Notes: generated by a model from the sequence alone, not told the origin. A stretch of DNA of 12,831 nt from JAHEDH01 sp965364515 (GCA_965364515.1 CBDTXZ010000083.1:1-12831), one strand, 5' to 3'. Numbered from the stretch's first letter, positions 1 to 5,534 are shown. Translations and numbers: made by a program.

Positions 1-345
1 TCACATCAGTTCGCCGAGACGCAGCGTCAGATGGCACTCGCCTCGGTGCAAACCAACGACGTGTCGTCCCAGACCGCAGAGTTCCAGCGTCAGCTGGCGC
101 TGGCGGTACCGACCGTCACGGACACCTCGTCCCAGTTCGCAGAGTCGCAGCGGATGGCTGCGCTGGCTCCGGTGGTCGACAGCTCGGTCCAGCATGCCGA
201 AGATCTCCGTTTCGCCGCCATCGGCGCCACGGTCGACACGTCGGTCGAGTTCGCCGAGACCCAGCGGTTCCTGGCGATCCAGCCGCAGGTCGACACCAGC
301 CACGACGTCGCAGAGTTTCAGCGGATGCAGGCCCTCGCTGGCGAC
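1..345 (+). repeat. Six coding repeats of 57-63 bp
   Basis: In-frame degenerate repeats within the partial gene at the left edge. Two units of 63 bp are followed by three of 57 bp, with a last unit running into the stop. Conserved positions are A-E, Q-R and A-L; the linker between them varies. The array may continue to the left of the window. Confidence 0.7.
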
Positions 346-348
346 TGA
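1..348 (+). CDS. C-terminal part of a 19-21 residue tandem-repeat protein (partial, unknown function)
   Basis: The reading frame is open from base 1, so the true start lies left of the window; 115 residues and the stop are visible. The whole visible part consists of six imperfect repeats, each with a core like (F/V/H/T)-A-E-x-Q-R-x-x-A-(L/I), followed by a variable stretch that usually ends in V-D-T-S or similar. The AE pair begins at residues 5, 26, 47, 66, 85 and 104, giving spacings of 21, 21, 19, 19 and 19. The core looks like a short amphipathic helix (inference). The repeats have diverged at DNA level, so this is not a recent amplification. No signal peptide, membrane segment or known domain is visible, but the N-terminus is missing. 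Very high GC at third positions supports this strand and frame. I do not recognise the family. Confidence 0.75.
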   Translation, partial: SHQFAETQRQMALASVQTNDVSSQTAEFQRQLALAVPTVTDTSSQFAESQRMAALAPVVDSSVQHAEDLRFAAIGATVDTSVEFAETQRFLAIQPQVDTSHDVAEFQRMQALAGD

Positions 349-401
349 ACCATCTGATCAAATCCTCACGGTCTTCCACCTCTGGCTGACCGGTGGAAAG
401 C

Positions 402-432
402 ATCGAGCCCCGGCATCATGCCGGGGCTCGAT
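402..432. terminator. Strong hairpin between convergent genes, probable bidirectional terminator
   Basis: A perfect 14-bp inverted repeat (402-415 with 419-432) encloses a 3-base loop. It lies between the end of the plus-strand repeat gene (stop at 348) and the end of the minus-strand membrane protein gene (stop at 457), where a terminator serving both is expected. There is no clear T run on either side, which is common in high-GC actinobacterial terminators. Confidence 0.75.
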
Positions 433-456
433 CGCGTCCCAGCCCTGCGCCTCGCC

Positions 457-831
457 CTAGGGCTTCCGCATCGCGTTGAAGATGATCAGCGCTCCGATGA
501 TCACCAACACGACTGCACCGACGATCTCGCCGCTGAAGTCGACGAAGTTCCCGAGTGCGATCGCAGAGAAGATCGCTGTCCAGACCCAGTCCCAGGCGTT
601 CGGGTTGGGGAGGTCGGTCACCGTGCGATAGGTGTTGAGGCCGAGTGCCCACGGTGCGAGCCCGATGAAGATCCACGCCCACCAGTTGCTCGTGTCACCG
701 ATGTTCGGAAGGATGTCCAGCCACTCCGCACCCAGCACCAGCCCGACCCAGATGAATGCTCCACCCCACCAGACGGAGTCGAGGCGCTTGCGCTCCTGCT
801 CTTCGTACGTCCTCTCTTGCAGATCGGTCAT
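457..831 (-). CDS. Small four-helix membrane protein, function unknown
   Basis: A 124-residue protein. After a charged N-terminus (residues 1-18, rich in E, R and K), four hydrophobic stretches are visible at about 22-39, 49-68, 82-100 and 102-121, several rich in Trp. The protein ends in a short basic tail. An N-terminal charged segment followed by Trp-rich helices resembles small 2TM/SHOCT-like membrane proteins of actinobacteria, but no diagnostic motif is present. The ATG at 831 has a good Shine-Dalgarno (AAGGAG on the minus strand, 836-841) four bases upstream, which fixes the start. It is transcribed away from the SRPBCC gene at 939 and converges on the repeat-protein gene, with a strong hairpin between. 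No function is assigned. Confidence 0.8.
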   Translation of the reverse strand: MTDLQERTYEEQERKRLDSVWWGGAFIWVGLVLGAEWLDILPNIGDTSNWWAWIFIGLAPWALGLNTYRTVTDLPNPNAWDWVWTAIFSAIALGNFVDFSGEIVGAVVLVIIGALIIFNAMRKP

Positions 832-938
832 TGCTCTCCTTCAGACGCCTGGCATCAAGATCGACCGGTTCCCGCCGTCCGACCAGAGTCGAACGACACT
901 CCGCACCGGCATGACGTTGGATAGGGTCGAACCGGAAG
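832..938. promoter_or_regulatory. Divergent intergenic region with a probable -10 for the SRPBCC gene
   Basis: This 107-bp gap separates two divergent genes and should carry promoters for both. A TAGGGT (922-927) matches the actinobacterial -10 pattern TAnnnT; it lies only 11 bases before the ATG at 939, which would give an almost leaderless transcript and agrees with the lack of a properly spaced Shine-Dalgarno there. No convincing -35 is seen. The minus-strand gene has its Shine-Dalgarno at 836-841. Confidence 0.3.
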
Positions 939-1376
939 ATGATCAGATTCACGGGACATCTCGACGTTGCGTGTGCGCCCGCGCACGCCTTCGATCTGCT
1001 CGCCGACATGACCGACCTCGACCAGTGGAACCCCAACGTCGCCAGAAGCCGGCGGATCGAAGGCGAGGCGCTCGCTCCTGGATCCCGCTACGAGTCCTTT
1101 ATCGTGCGAGGCCCGCTCCGAATGCGCGCCGAGTCGACCCTCGTCGACGTGGAGCTCGGCATGAGGGTTCGGTACGAGGGCGCCATCTCGATCTTCTGGT
1201 CGATCGACGAACTGAGCTTCGAACCGTCAGATCAGGGGTGTCGGATCACGTTCTTCAACGAGTCGCGAGGACCAGCTTGGCTCCGCCCCTTCGAGCCGCT
1301 GCTCGACGCGGTGTTTCAGCCGCAAGCTCGGAAAGCGCTACGAGGTGCCGACCGATACCTGACCGACTCCGGCTGA
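939..1376 (+). CDS. SRPBCC / START-like (polyketide cyclase-dehydrase type) family protein
   Basis: A 145-residue protein with the layout of the SRPBCC (START-like, polyketide cyclase/dehydrase-lipid transport) fold. It opens with a beta strand (residues 2-9), then the short helix region containing P-A-H-A-F-D-L-L-A-D, then D-x-x-x-W-N-P (27-32), the usual spot where these proteins read 'W.p.v'. Alternating hydrophobic strands make up the middle, and the long C-terminal helix includes the stretch ending in QARKALRGADRYL. The length is typical of a stand-alone single domain. Members bind hydrophobic ligands or act as cyclases or coenzyme Q-like chaperones; substrate cannot be read from the sequence. 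It has no signal peptide, so it is presumably cytoplasmic. Family assignment is good; specific function is unknown. Confidence 0.8.
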   Translation: MIRFTGHLDVACAPAHAFDLLADMTDLDQWNPNVARSRRIEGEALAPGSRYESFIVRGPLRMRAESTLVDVELGMRVRYEGAISIFWSIDELSFEPSDQGCRITFFNESRGPAWLRPFEPLLDAVFQPQARKALRGADRYLTDSG

Positions 1377-1425
1377 GCCTGATGCGTGGCCTCGTCGTCT
1401 TCTCCGCCACACCTTGAACGAGGAC

Positions 1426-1494
1426 GTCCGGCCGGACAAGGGAGCGGCGGGTACGGTTTGAAGGCGGCGGATCGGCAACTTGCCAGCCCGCCGC
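1426..1494. other. Inverted repeats ahead of the cupin gene
   Basis: Two structures are visible in the gap between the SRPBCC and cupin genes. One is a perfect 12-bp palindrome at 1426-1437 (GTCCGGCCGGAC). The other is an 8-bp inverted repeat, 1444-1451 with 1487-1494. They could terminate the upstream transcript or shape the cupin leader. GC-rich DNA makes such matches common, so the call is weak. The remainder of 1377-1556 shows nothing else recognisable. Confidence 0.25.
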
Positions 1495-1556
1495 CAGGGG
1501 GCGCCATCTCATTCGATCAATGGGATTTGTCGGGTGGCCAAGTGAGGAGGTCGTAG

Positions 1557-1919
1557 GTGGAGGGTTATCGAGTCGATCAGGAGCAACGCGGCCTGGACCC
1601 GTGGCCGAACTTGGAGGACGACGGAGATGAGATTCTCGACGGACGCCCGTCCCAGTCCGGCAGGGTCGACTGGGGCGACGTCGAACATGGACCTGCTGCC
1701 GGCGTCTGGTCCTGCACGCCGGGCAGCTTCCGCAGCTTCTACACCTTCTCGGAGCTGTGCTCGATCTTGGACGGTGCGGTCACGATCGAGACCGAAGACG
1801 GCTCGACGCACGACTTCGGCGCGGGCGACAGCTTCTTCGTCCCGCAGGGTGAGACCGTCGTTTGGACGATCCACGAAACCGTCACGAAGGCGTTCATGAT
1901 GTACATCGCCACGGACTGA
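1557..1919 (+). CDS. Cupin (DUF861 / Cupin_3-type) domain protein
   Basis: A 120-residue single-domain cupin. The C-terminal two thirds match the DUF861 (ureidoglycine aminohydrolase-like) cupin pattern: V-W-S-C-T-P-G-S-F near residue 50, then F-S-E-L-C-S-I-L-D-G, then the second motif F-G-A-G-D-S-F-F-V-P-Q-G, and W-T-I-H-E-T-V-T-K-A-F near the end. Many members of this family lack the full set of metal-binding histidines of classic cupins, and the same is true here, so enzymatic activity is uncertain. The GTG at 1557 is chosen because a strong Shine-Dalgarno (GAGGAGG, 1544-1550) sits six bases upstream. It lies 180 bp after the SRPBCC gene and is probably transcribed separately. No neighbouring purine-degradation genes are present to suggest a pathway. 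Confidence 0.85.
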   Translation: MEGYRVDQEQRGLDPWPNLEDDGDEILDGRPSQSGRVDWGDVEHGPAAGVWSCTPGSFRSFYTFSELCSILDGAVTIETEDGSTHDFGAGDSFFVPQGETVVWTIHETVTKAFMMYIATD

Positions 1920-2108
1920 GGGCGGGACGATCGCGTCTCGGTCTAGCTCACCAGCCGTCGCCAGACCGCCGTTCGCGGAGGGTCGGTGCGCCGAATCGAG
2001 GTTGGCGCTTGGATCGGGCGAGTGCACCCAACATCTTCGGGCATGACCTCTGACTCTTGCGTTGGCTCAGAAGGTCGAAGATGCTACGAGGTGAGCGAGG
2101 GGGTCAGT

Positions 2109-2921
2109 ATGAGGAGGCCGTGCGCCGTGCTGCGCTTCTGCCACCGTCCCGCAGTCATCGCCCTGGGCTTCGCCCTTCTGCTGATCGGATGTGGAGAGTC
2201 CGTCGAGCAGGACGGTCCAGGTCCGGTGGGGCCGGTCGGGCCGGTCGGAACCACAGGCGACGAGGTTGGTGAGCCCGGGTCCGGGGTCATCGTCAGCGAG
2301 GAACGCGATGTCGGGAACGTCACCCGTGTGCTGTTCGGAAGCGAGGGCGACGTGCGGATCTCGATCGGCGAGCAGACATCGCTAACAGTGGAGGCAGACG
2401 ACAACGTGCTGCCTCATGTGGAAACAGAGGTCGAGGAAGACATCCTGCGCATCCGGACGGCCGAAGGCATCGATATTGCGCCGTCGCGTCCACCACGATT
2501 CCACATCGTCTTGCGTGGATTGACGGAGGTCGAGTTGAGTGGCGTCGGAGACATCGAGGTCGAGTCCGTCGAGTCGCAGATACTGTCGGTCGCGCTGTCG
2601 GGCGTCGGAGACATCACGCTTCGAGACGTTGACGTCGACCTGCTGTTGTACGACCTGGTGGGCGTGGGCACGGTTTCGATCGCAGGGTCCGCAGAGGATC
2701 AGAATGGACAGGTTGGCGGCCAGTGCAGCTACTACGCGGCCGACCTCGAGTCAGAACGAGCGAGGCTCCAAGCGTCTGGGGGCGGCTACGCGGTCATCTC
2801 CGTCGTCTCGAGACTTTCCGTATCGGCGACCGATAACGCTGCCGTCGAGTACTACGGTTCGCCCTCCGTGAGCCAACAGATTGGGGATCTCGGCTCGGTC
2901 ACCGGTCTGGGAGAGCGGTAA
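2109..2921 (+). CDS. GIN-domain (DUF2807, putative head-GIN adhesin-like) lipoprotein
   Basis: A 270-residue exported lipoprotein. The N-terminus has basic residues, a hydrophobic core at about 14-26 and a lipobox L25-I-G-C28, so Cys28 should be lipidated after signal peptidase II cleavage. A short collagen-like linker of G-P-V triplets follows (residues 38-49). The rest is the beta-helical GIN domain (DUF2807): 'RDVGNVTRVLFGSEGDVRI' type opening at about 67-85, then repeated strand motifs L-S-G-V-G-D-I (143-149 and 163-169) and a variant L-V-G-V-G-T-V (183-189). Family members are surface proteins of unknown role. The in-frame ORF extends further upstream, but the ATG at 2109 places the signal peptide at the N-terminus and has a purine-rich Shine-Dalgarno (GAGGGGG) just before it. 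The upstream gap (1920-2108) shows no other gene. Confidence 0.85.
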   Translation: MRRPCAVLRFCHRPAVIALGFALLLIGCGESVEQDGPGPVGPVGPVGTTGDEVGEPGSGVIVSEERDVGNVTRVLFGSEGDVRISIGEQTSLTVEADDNVLPHVETEVEEDILRIRTAEGIDIAPSRPPRFHIVLRGLTEVELSGVGDIEVESVESQILSVALSGVGDITLRDVDVDLLLYDLVGVGTVSIAGSAEDQNGQVGGQCSYYAADLESERARLQASGGGYAVISVVSRLSVSATDNAAVEYYGSPSVSQQIGDLGSVTGLGER

Positions 2922-2926
2922 CGACG

Positions 2927-3123
2927 GTGGCGCCCGTCTCTCGGCGGTGCACTCGGGCTGGCGCCCTTCTTGTGCCCTTGGCGTTCACTGCCTGCGGGCG
3001 GGAGATCGACGACTGGCGGTATCAACCAGTGTTGCACTCAAGCGGAGCCTGTCGGGCAGCTCGGACGGGCCGTCCCCACCAACCAGGGCGTCGACGAGGA
3101 CGGCCGTCTCTCTCTCGGAGTAC
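2927..3123 (+). pseudogene. Possible frameshifted remnant of a small lipoprotein gene
   Basis: From the GTG at 2927 one frame reads like a lipoprotein N-terminus: basic start, a hydrophobic run A-L-L-V-P-L-A and a lipobox-like A-F-T-A-C ending at residue 23, followed by G-R-E-I-D-D-W. After about base 3020 this frame becomes Arg/Pro-rich and protein-unlike. A different plus frame then takes on a coding look (containing Q-A-E-P-V-G-Q-L-G-R-A-V-P-T-N-Q), until about 3120. One frameshift would join them. It starts only five bases after the stop of the GIN lipoprotein. This is a weak call: it rests on codon and residue look alone, and the stretch could be plain non-coding DNA. Confidence 0.25.
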
Positions 3124-3468
3124 TTACCCGGTCAAAAGATCGCAGGCGTGGTCGTACGAACCGAACTCGAAGAGATCTCCACCGAACGGTGGGAGCCCGG
3201 ATCGTTGCTCGACTTCCCCGGTCGATTCGTTGATCACAACATGACCGATGTTGTTCGCCCCGGACCGACCAGTGATCGTGACGATGAAGTCGCCGCTCTG
3301 ATCCAGATAGCCCCGATCCGGTCCGCGATCTCGCCACACCCACCGATCACCCTCAGCATTGGTCCACGTCTCGGTGACATGGAACACCGCCAGGAACTCG
3401 TTGGGGCTGGTCTCAGCGAAGCCCTTCTCCTGAACAAAACCTTCGACGTCGAGCCAAAGATCCTGCAC
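3124..3468 (-). CDS. Hypothetical secreted-type protein, probably 5'-truncated
   Basis: From the GTG at 3468 this encodes 114 residues of good protein-like composition with many alternating hydrophobic and polar residues (beta-rich look), including F-L-A-V-F-H-V-T-E-T-W and D-F-I-V-T-I-T-G-R-S, and ending in D-H-A-C-D-L-L-T-G. The open frame continues upstream of the GTG to 3522 without ATG, GTG or TTG, reading ...P-F-G-I-P-V-F-C-D-D-D-D, then meets a stop at 3523-3525. The extra Cys and the C-terminal C-D-L resemble a pattern I associate with actinobacterial exported proteins whose mature part starts just after a signal peptide; here that signal peptide is absent. The likely reading is a gene that lost its 5' end, overlapping the start of the plus-strand gene at 3513. 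I do not recognise a named family. Confidence 0.5.
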   Translation of the reverse strand: MQDLWLDVEGFVQEKGFAETSPNEFLAVFHVTETWTNAEGDRWVWRDRGPDRGYLDQSGDFIVTITGRSGANNIGHVVINESTGEVEQRSGLPPFGGDLFEFGSYDHACDLLTG

Positions 3469-3512
3469 ATCGTCATCGTCGCAGAAGACCGGAATACCGA
3501 ATGGAGCTGCAT

Positions 3513-3731
3513 ATGGCGACTTTCATCGCTACGCACGAAGTCGACGACGTTGATCGGTGGCTCGAGTCGCCGGTGCTCGGCAAGCTCTTGGAGCCGCTTG
3601 AGGGTGCCTCGTTCCGGAAGTTCCGTGATCCGGCCGGCTCCACCACTACAGGAGTGCTTTTCGAGATTCCAGACCACCTGGTGCCGACCCTGATGGAGAG
3701 ACTGCAGTCGCAGCAGAGCCACGAGGGCTAA
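3513..3731 (+). CDS. Small conserved hypothetical protein (MATFIATHEVDD type)
   Basis: A 72-residue soluble protein with no signal or membrane segment. It begins M-A-T-F-I-A-T-H-E-V-D-D-V-D-R-W-L-E-S-P and later has F-R-D-P-A-G-S and L-F-E-I-P-D-H, a pattern seen in small uncharacterised actinobacterial proteins with an alpha/beta ferredoxin-like look (from memory; not checked). The ATG at 3513 is preferred over the in-frame ATG at 3501 because GGAG (3503-3506) sits six bases upstream and because the motif begins there. Its 5' region runs into the truncated minus-strand ORF, so its promoter must lie within that ORF's DNA. It is followed by the tRNA-Ile gene on the opposite strand. Function unknown. 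Confidence 0.75.
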   Translation: MATFIATHEVDDVDRWLESPVLGKLLEPLEGASFRKFRDPAGSTTTGVLFEIPDHLVPTLMERLQSQQSHEG

Positions 3732-3804
3732 GAGGCCGGAGGCGTGCAACGGGACGCGATTCTGATGCTCGTGGAGGCCTGAGTCCACGCCGAGCGTGCA
3801 GAGA

Positions 3805-3820
3805 GTTCCAAGATTGGAAC
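3805..3820. terminator. Hairpin between the small gene and tRNA-Ile, probable tRNA terminator
   Basis: A perfect 7-bp inverted repeat, GTTCCAA-GA-TTGGAAC. On the minus strand it begins 13 bases past the 3' end of tRNA-Ile and is followed by TCTCT, consistent with termination of that transcript. It may also stop read-through from the plus-strand gene ending at 3731. Confidence 0.45.
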
Positions 3821-3833
3821 GCATCGGACCGGG

Positions 3834-3908
3834 TGGGCCCACGTGGACTTGAACCACGGACCTCTTCCTTATCAGGGAAGCGCTCTAACCGGGCTGAGCT
3901 ATGGGCCC
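3834..3908 (-). tRNA. tRNA-Ile (GAT anticodon)
   Basis: On the minus strand this folds as a full cloverleaf of 75 nt. The acceptor stem GGGCCCA pairs with TGGGCCC, with an A discriminator (complement of base 3834). The D-arm GCTCAG...GAGC, anticodon stem-loop with GAT (complement of 3871-3873) and T-arm GTGG-TTCAAGT-CCAC are all present. The CCA end is not encoded. It stands apart from any rRNA gene in the window and is transcribed divergently from tRNA-Ala. Confidence 0.97.
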
Positions 3909-3955
3909 CGGGCAACCTGGCTCGCAGGGTGCGGTCGTCTGAGACGACGACGGTC

Positions 3956-3961
3956 AGGATA
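3956..3961 (-). promoter_or_regulatory. Putative -10 of tRNA-Ile
   Basis: On the minus strand this reads TATCCT, a fair actinobacterial -10, about 48 bases upstream of the mature tRNA 5' end. The best -35 candidate 18 bases further upstream (TTCGCC) is weak. A perfect palindrome GTCGTCT-G-AGACGAC (3934-3948) lies between it and the tRNA and would be in the transcribed leader or at the start site. Confidence 0.35.
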
Positions 3962-4029
3962 ACGCAACGTCCCAGATCCGGCGAAGCCGATTGCTTCACG
4001 GTCGAGAGTGCCGCTCGTCGGCTGATTGG

Positions 4030-4059
4030 TTGGACGAGACGCCGACCATGCCGTACCAT
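4030..4059 (+). promoter_or_regulatory. Promoter of tRNA-Ala
   Basis: TTGGAC (4030-4035) and TACCAT (4054-4059) are separated by 18 bases, a good sigma-70-type match. The expected start point is about 4066, a few bases ahead of the mature tRNA 5' end at 4074. Confidence 0.65.
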
Positions 4060-4073
4060 TTCCGGCCTGCCAT

Positions 4074-4146
4074 GGGGCTGTAGCTCAGCTGGCAGAGCAC
4101 CTGCTTTGCAAGCAGGGGGTCAGGGGTTCAAATCCCCTCAGCTCCA
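4074..4146 (+). tRNA. tRNA-Ala (TGC anticodon)
   Basis: A 73-nt cloverleaf. The acceptor stem GGGGCTG pairs with CAGCTCC (one G-T pair) plus an A discriminator at 4146. The D-arm is GCTC...GAGC; the anticodon loop TTTGCAA carries TGC at 4107-4109 between CCTGC and GCAGG; the T-arm is AGGGG-TTCAAAT-CCCCT. CCA is not encoded. Ile(GAT) and Ala(TGC) are the pair usually found in rRNA spacers; here they are free-standing and divergent. Confidence 0.97.
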
Positions 4147-4153
4147 CATCAGC

Positions 4154-4185
4154 AAAGGGCCCTCTCGGGGGCCCCTTGTGTTCTT
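4154..4185 (+). terminator. Intrinsic terminator of tRNA-Ala
   Basis: An imperfect hairpin (AAAGGGCCC at 4154-4162 with the GGGGGCCCCTT region at 4167-4177, one bulged base) is followed by a T-rich tract (TTGTGTTCTTGT). It starts eight bases past the tRNA 3' end. Confidence 0.7.
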
Positions 4186-4235
4186 GTGCCGTTCGAGGAA
4201 CGCGCCGCTTCGTCGACTCGCCGAGAACGAGAGAG

Positions 4236-4257
4236 TTACCGACCGGACGGTCGGTAA
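4236..4257. promoter_or_regulatory. TetR-type operator upstream of the thiolase gene
   Basis: A perfect 9-bp inverted repeat, TTACCGACC-GGAC-GGTCGGTAA. Palindromes of this ACCGACC/GGTCGGT type are typical binding sites of actinobacterial TetR-family repressors that control lipid catabolism (from general knowledge of the family). The right arm overlaps a good -10, TAAGAT (4255-4260), so a bound repressor would block the polymerase. The thiolase ATG is 30 bases downstream of the palindrome. Confidence 0.7.
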
Positions 4258-4260
4258 GAT
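4255..4260 (+). promoter_or_regulatory. -10 box of the thiolase gene
   Basis: TAAGAT, 27 bases ahead of the ATG at 4288. The -35 position has no good match, which fits a regulated promoter. A GGAG (4279-4282) five bases before the ATG is the ribosome binding site. Confidence 0.5.
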
Positions 4261-4287
4261 CGGGTCACATCTCGAATCGGAGTCTCC

Positions 4288-5466
4288 ATGCGAAACGCTG
4301 TCATCGTCGATGCCGTCCGCACACCTTCTGGCAAGCGCAACGGCAAGCTCAAGCACATCCACCCGGTGGACCTCGCCTCGATCCCCTTGAACGCTCTCGT
4401 TCAGCGCAACGACCTCGATCCAGGACTCGTCGAAGACGTGATCATGGGATGCGTGTCCCAGACCGGCGAGCAGGCGTTCAACATCGGGCGCAACGCAGCG
4501 CTTGCGGCGGGTTTCCCAGAGGACGTCGTCGGGACGACCATCGACCGCCAATGCGGATCGTCTCAACAGTCAGCACACTTCGCAGCTCAGGGCGTGATGG
4601 CCGGTGCGTACGACGTGGTGATCGCAGCCGGCGTCGAGTCGATGACCCGGATCCCGATGGGTGTGACGATGCAACAGGGTCCCGGCCAGCCATTCGGACC
4701 GATGATGCAGCAGCGGTACTCGCATGGCCTCGTTCCCCAGGGAATCTCCGCGGAGATGATCGTCGAGAAGTGGGGGCTGAGCCGCCAAGAGTTGGACGAG
4801 CTGTCACTCGAATCACACCGTCGCGCCGCCCGGGCGACCGAGGAGGGGCGCTTCGAGACGCAGATCATTCCGGTCGAAGTCACGCTCGACGACGGGACGA
4901 CCGAGACGATGACGATCGATGAGGGCATCCGTTTCGAGACGACCATCGAGAAGCTTGCCGGGCTCCAGCCTGCCTTCAAACCCGACGGTGTGGTCACGGC
5001 CGGGAACTCGTCCCAGATCTCGGATGGTGCAGCTGCAGTGCTGATCATGGGTGAGGACACCGCCGAGAAGATGGGCCTCGAGCCGATGGCTCGATTCAAG
5101 GCGTTCTCGCTGGCCGGTGTGGACCCGGTGATGATGCTCACCGGCCCGATCCCGGCCACGTCGAAGGCGCTCGACCGGGCAGGCATGTCCATCGAGGACA
5201 TCGATCTGTTCGAAGTGAACGAGGCATTTGCGTCCGTCACCGCGGCGTGGCGGATCGAGCACGGCGGGTCGGATCCGATGGGTCTGTGGGGCCGCACCAA
5301 CGTCAATGGCGGCGCGATCGCTCTGGGTCACCCGCTTGGTGCGTCCGGTGCCAGGCTCATGACGACCCTCGTCCACGAACTCGTGCGCAGCGGAGGACGG
5401 TACGGCCTTCAGACCATGTGCGAGGGCGGCGGGATGGCCAACGGCACGATCATCGAGCGTGTCTGA
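4288..5466 (+). CDS. Acetyl-CoA acetyltransferase (thiolase family)
   Basis: A 392-residue full-length thiolase, the usual size for this family. It catalyses the reversible thiolytic cleavage of a 3-ketoacyl-CoA, or condensation of two acyl-CoAs. Visible hallmarks are V-R-T-P-S-G at 10-15, the nucleophile C89 in D-R-Q-C-G-S-S, N-E-A-F at 311-314, G-G-A-I-A-L-G-H-P-L-G with catalytic H348, and C378 in M-C-E-G-G-G with the closing G-G-G-M-A-N-G. The protein is cytoplasmic. It is preceded by a TetR-type palindrome overlapping its -10, so expression is probably induced by acyl-CoA or a lipid catabolite. No acyl-CoA dehydrogenase or hydratase gene is adjacent, so chain-length preference and pathway (beta-oxidation or steroid/branched substrates) cannot be told. 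Confidence 0.95.
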   Translation: MRNAVIVDAVRTPSGKRNGKLKHIHPVDLASIPLNALVQRNDLDPGLVEDVIMGCVSQTGEQAFNIGRNAALAAGFPEDVVGTTIDRQCGSSQQSAHFAAQGVMAGAYDVVIAAGVESMTRIPMGVTMQQGPGQPFGPMMQQRYSHGLVPQGISAEMIVEKWGLSRQELDELSLESHRRAARATEEGRFETQIIPVEVTLDDGTTETMTIDEGIRFETTIEKLAGLQPAFKPDGVVTAGNSSQISDGAAAVLIMGEDTAEKMGLEPMARFKAFSLAGVDPVMMLTGPIPATSKALDRAGMSIEDIDLFEVNEAFASVTAAWRIEHGGSDPMGLWGRTNVNGGAIALGHPLGASGARLMTTLVHELVRSGGRYGLQTMCEGGGMANGTIIERV

Positions 5467-5471
5467 ATGCG

Positions 5472-5518
5472 TTCTTGTGACGCCAACCCTCGTATGAGCT
5501 GCATTTGCGTCACAAGAA
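5472..5518. repeat. 12-bp perfect inverted repeat with 23-base spacer after the thiolase gene
   Basis: TTCTTGTGACGC (5472-5483) is matched exactly by GCGTCACAAGAA (5507-5518). It begins five bases after the thiolase stop and ends 16 bases before the ATG at 5535. The 23-base loop is long for an intrinsic terminator and no T run follows. It may be a terminator, a leader structure, or a pair of protein-binding half-sites. Confidence 0.6.
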
Positions 5519-5534
5519 TGGTGAACCTCGGCGC

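Noticed and set aside
1..303. 100-residue minus-strand open frame with repeats
   Set aside because: It mirrors the plus-strand repeats; third-position GC and residue patterns favour the plus strand, and a terminator follows the plus-strand stop.
2057..2090. Promoter-like TTGGCT-N17-TACGAG ahead of the GIN lipoprotein
   Set aside because: The spacing fits, but the -10 lacks the conserved final T and the match is near chance level in this sequence.
1986..2108. N-terminal extension of the GIN lipoprotein
   Set aside because: It would bury the signal peptide 41 residues inside; the ATG at 2109 has a Shine-Dalgarno and gives a normal lipoprotein signal.
2881..3693. 270-residue plus-strand open frame
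   Set aside because: It spans the end of the GIN lipoprotein, a non-coding patch and the antisense of the truncated ORF, with no consistent protein character.
4026..4922. 298-residue plus-strand open frame across tRNA-Ala and the thiolase start
   Set aside because: It contains a tRNA gene and overlaps the thiolase in another frame; it is Arg-rich and not protein-like.
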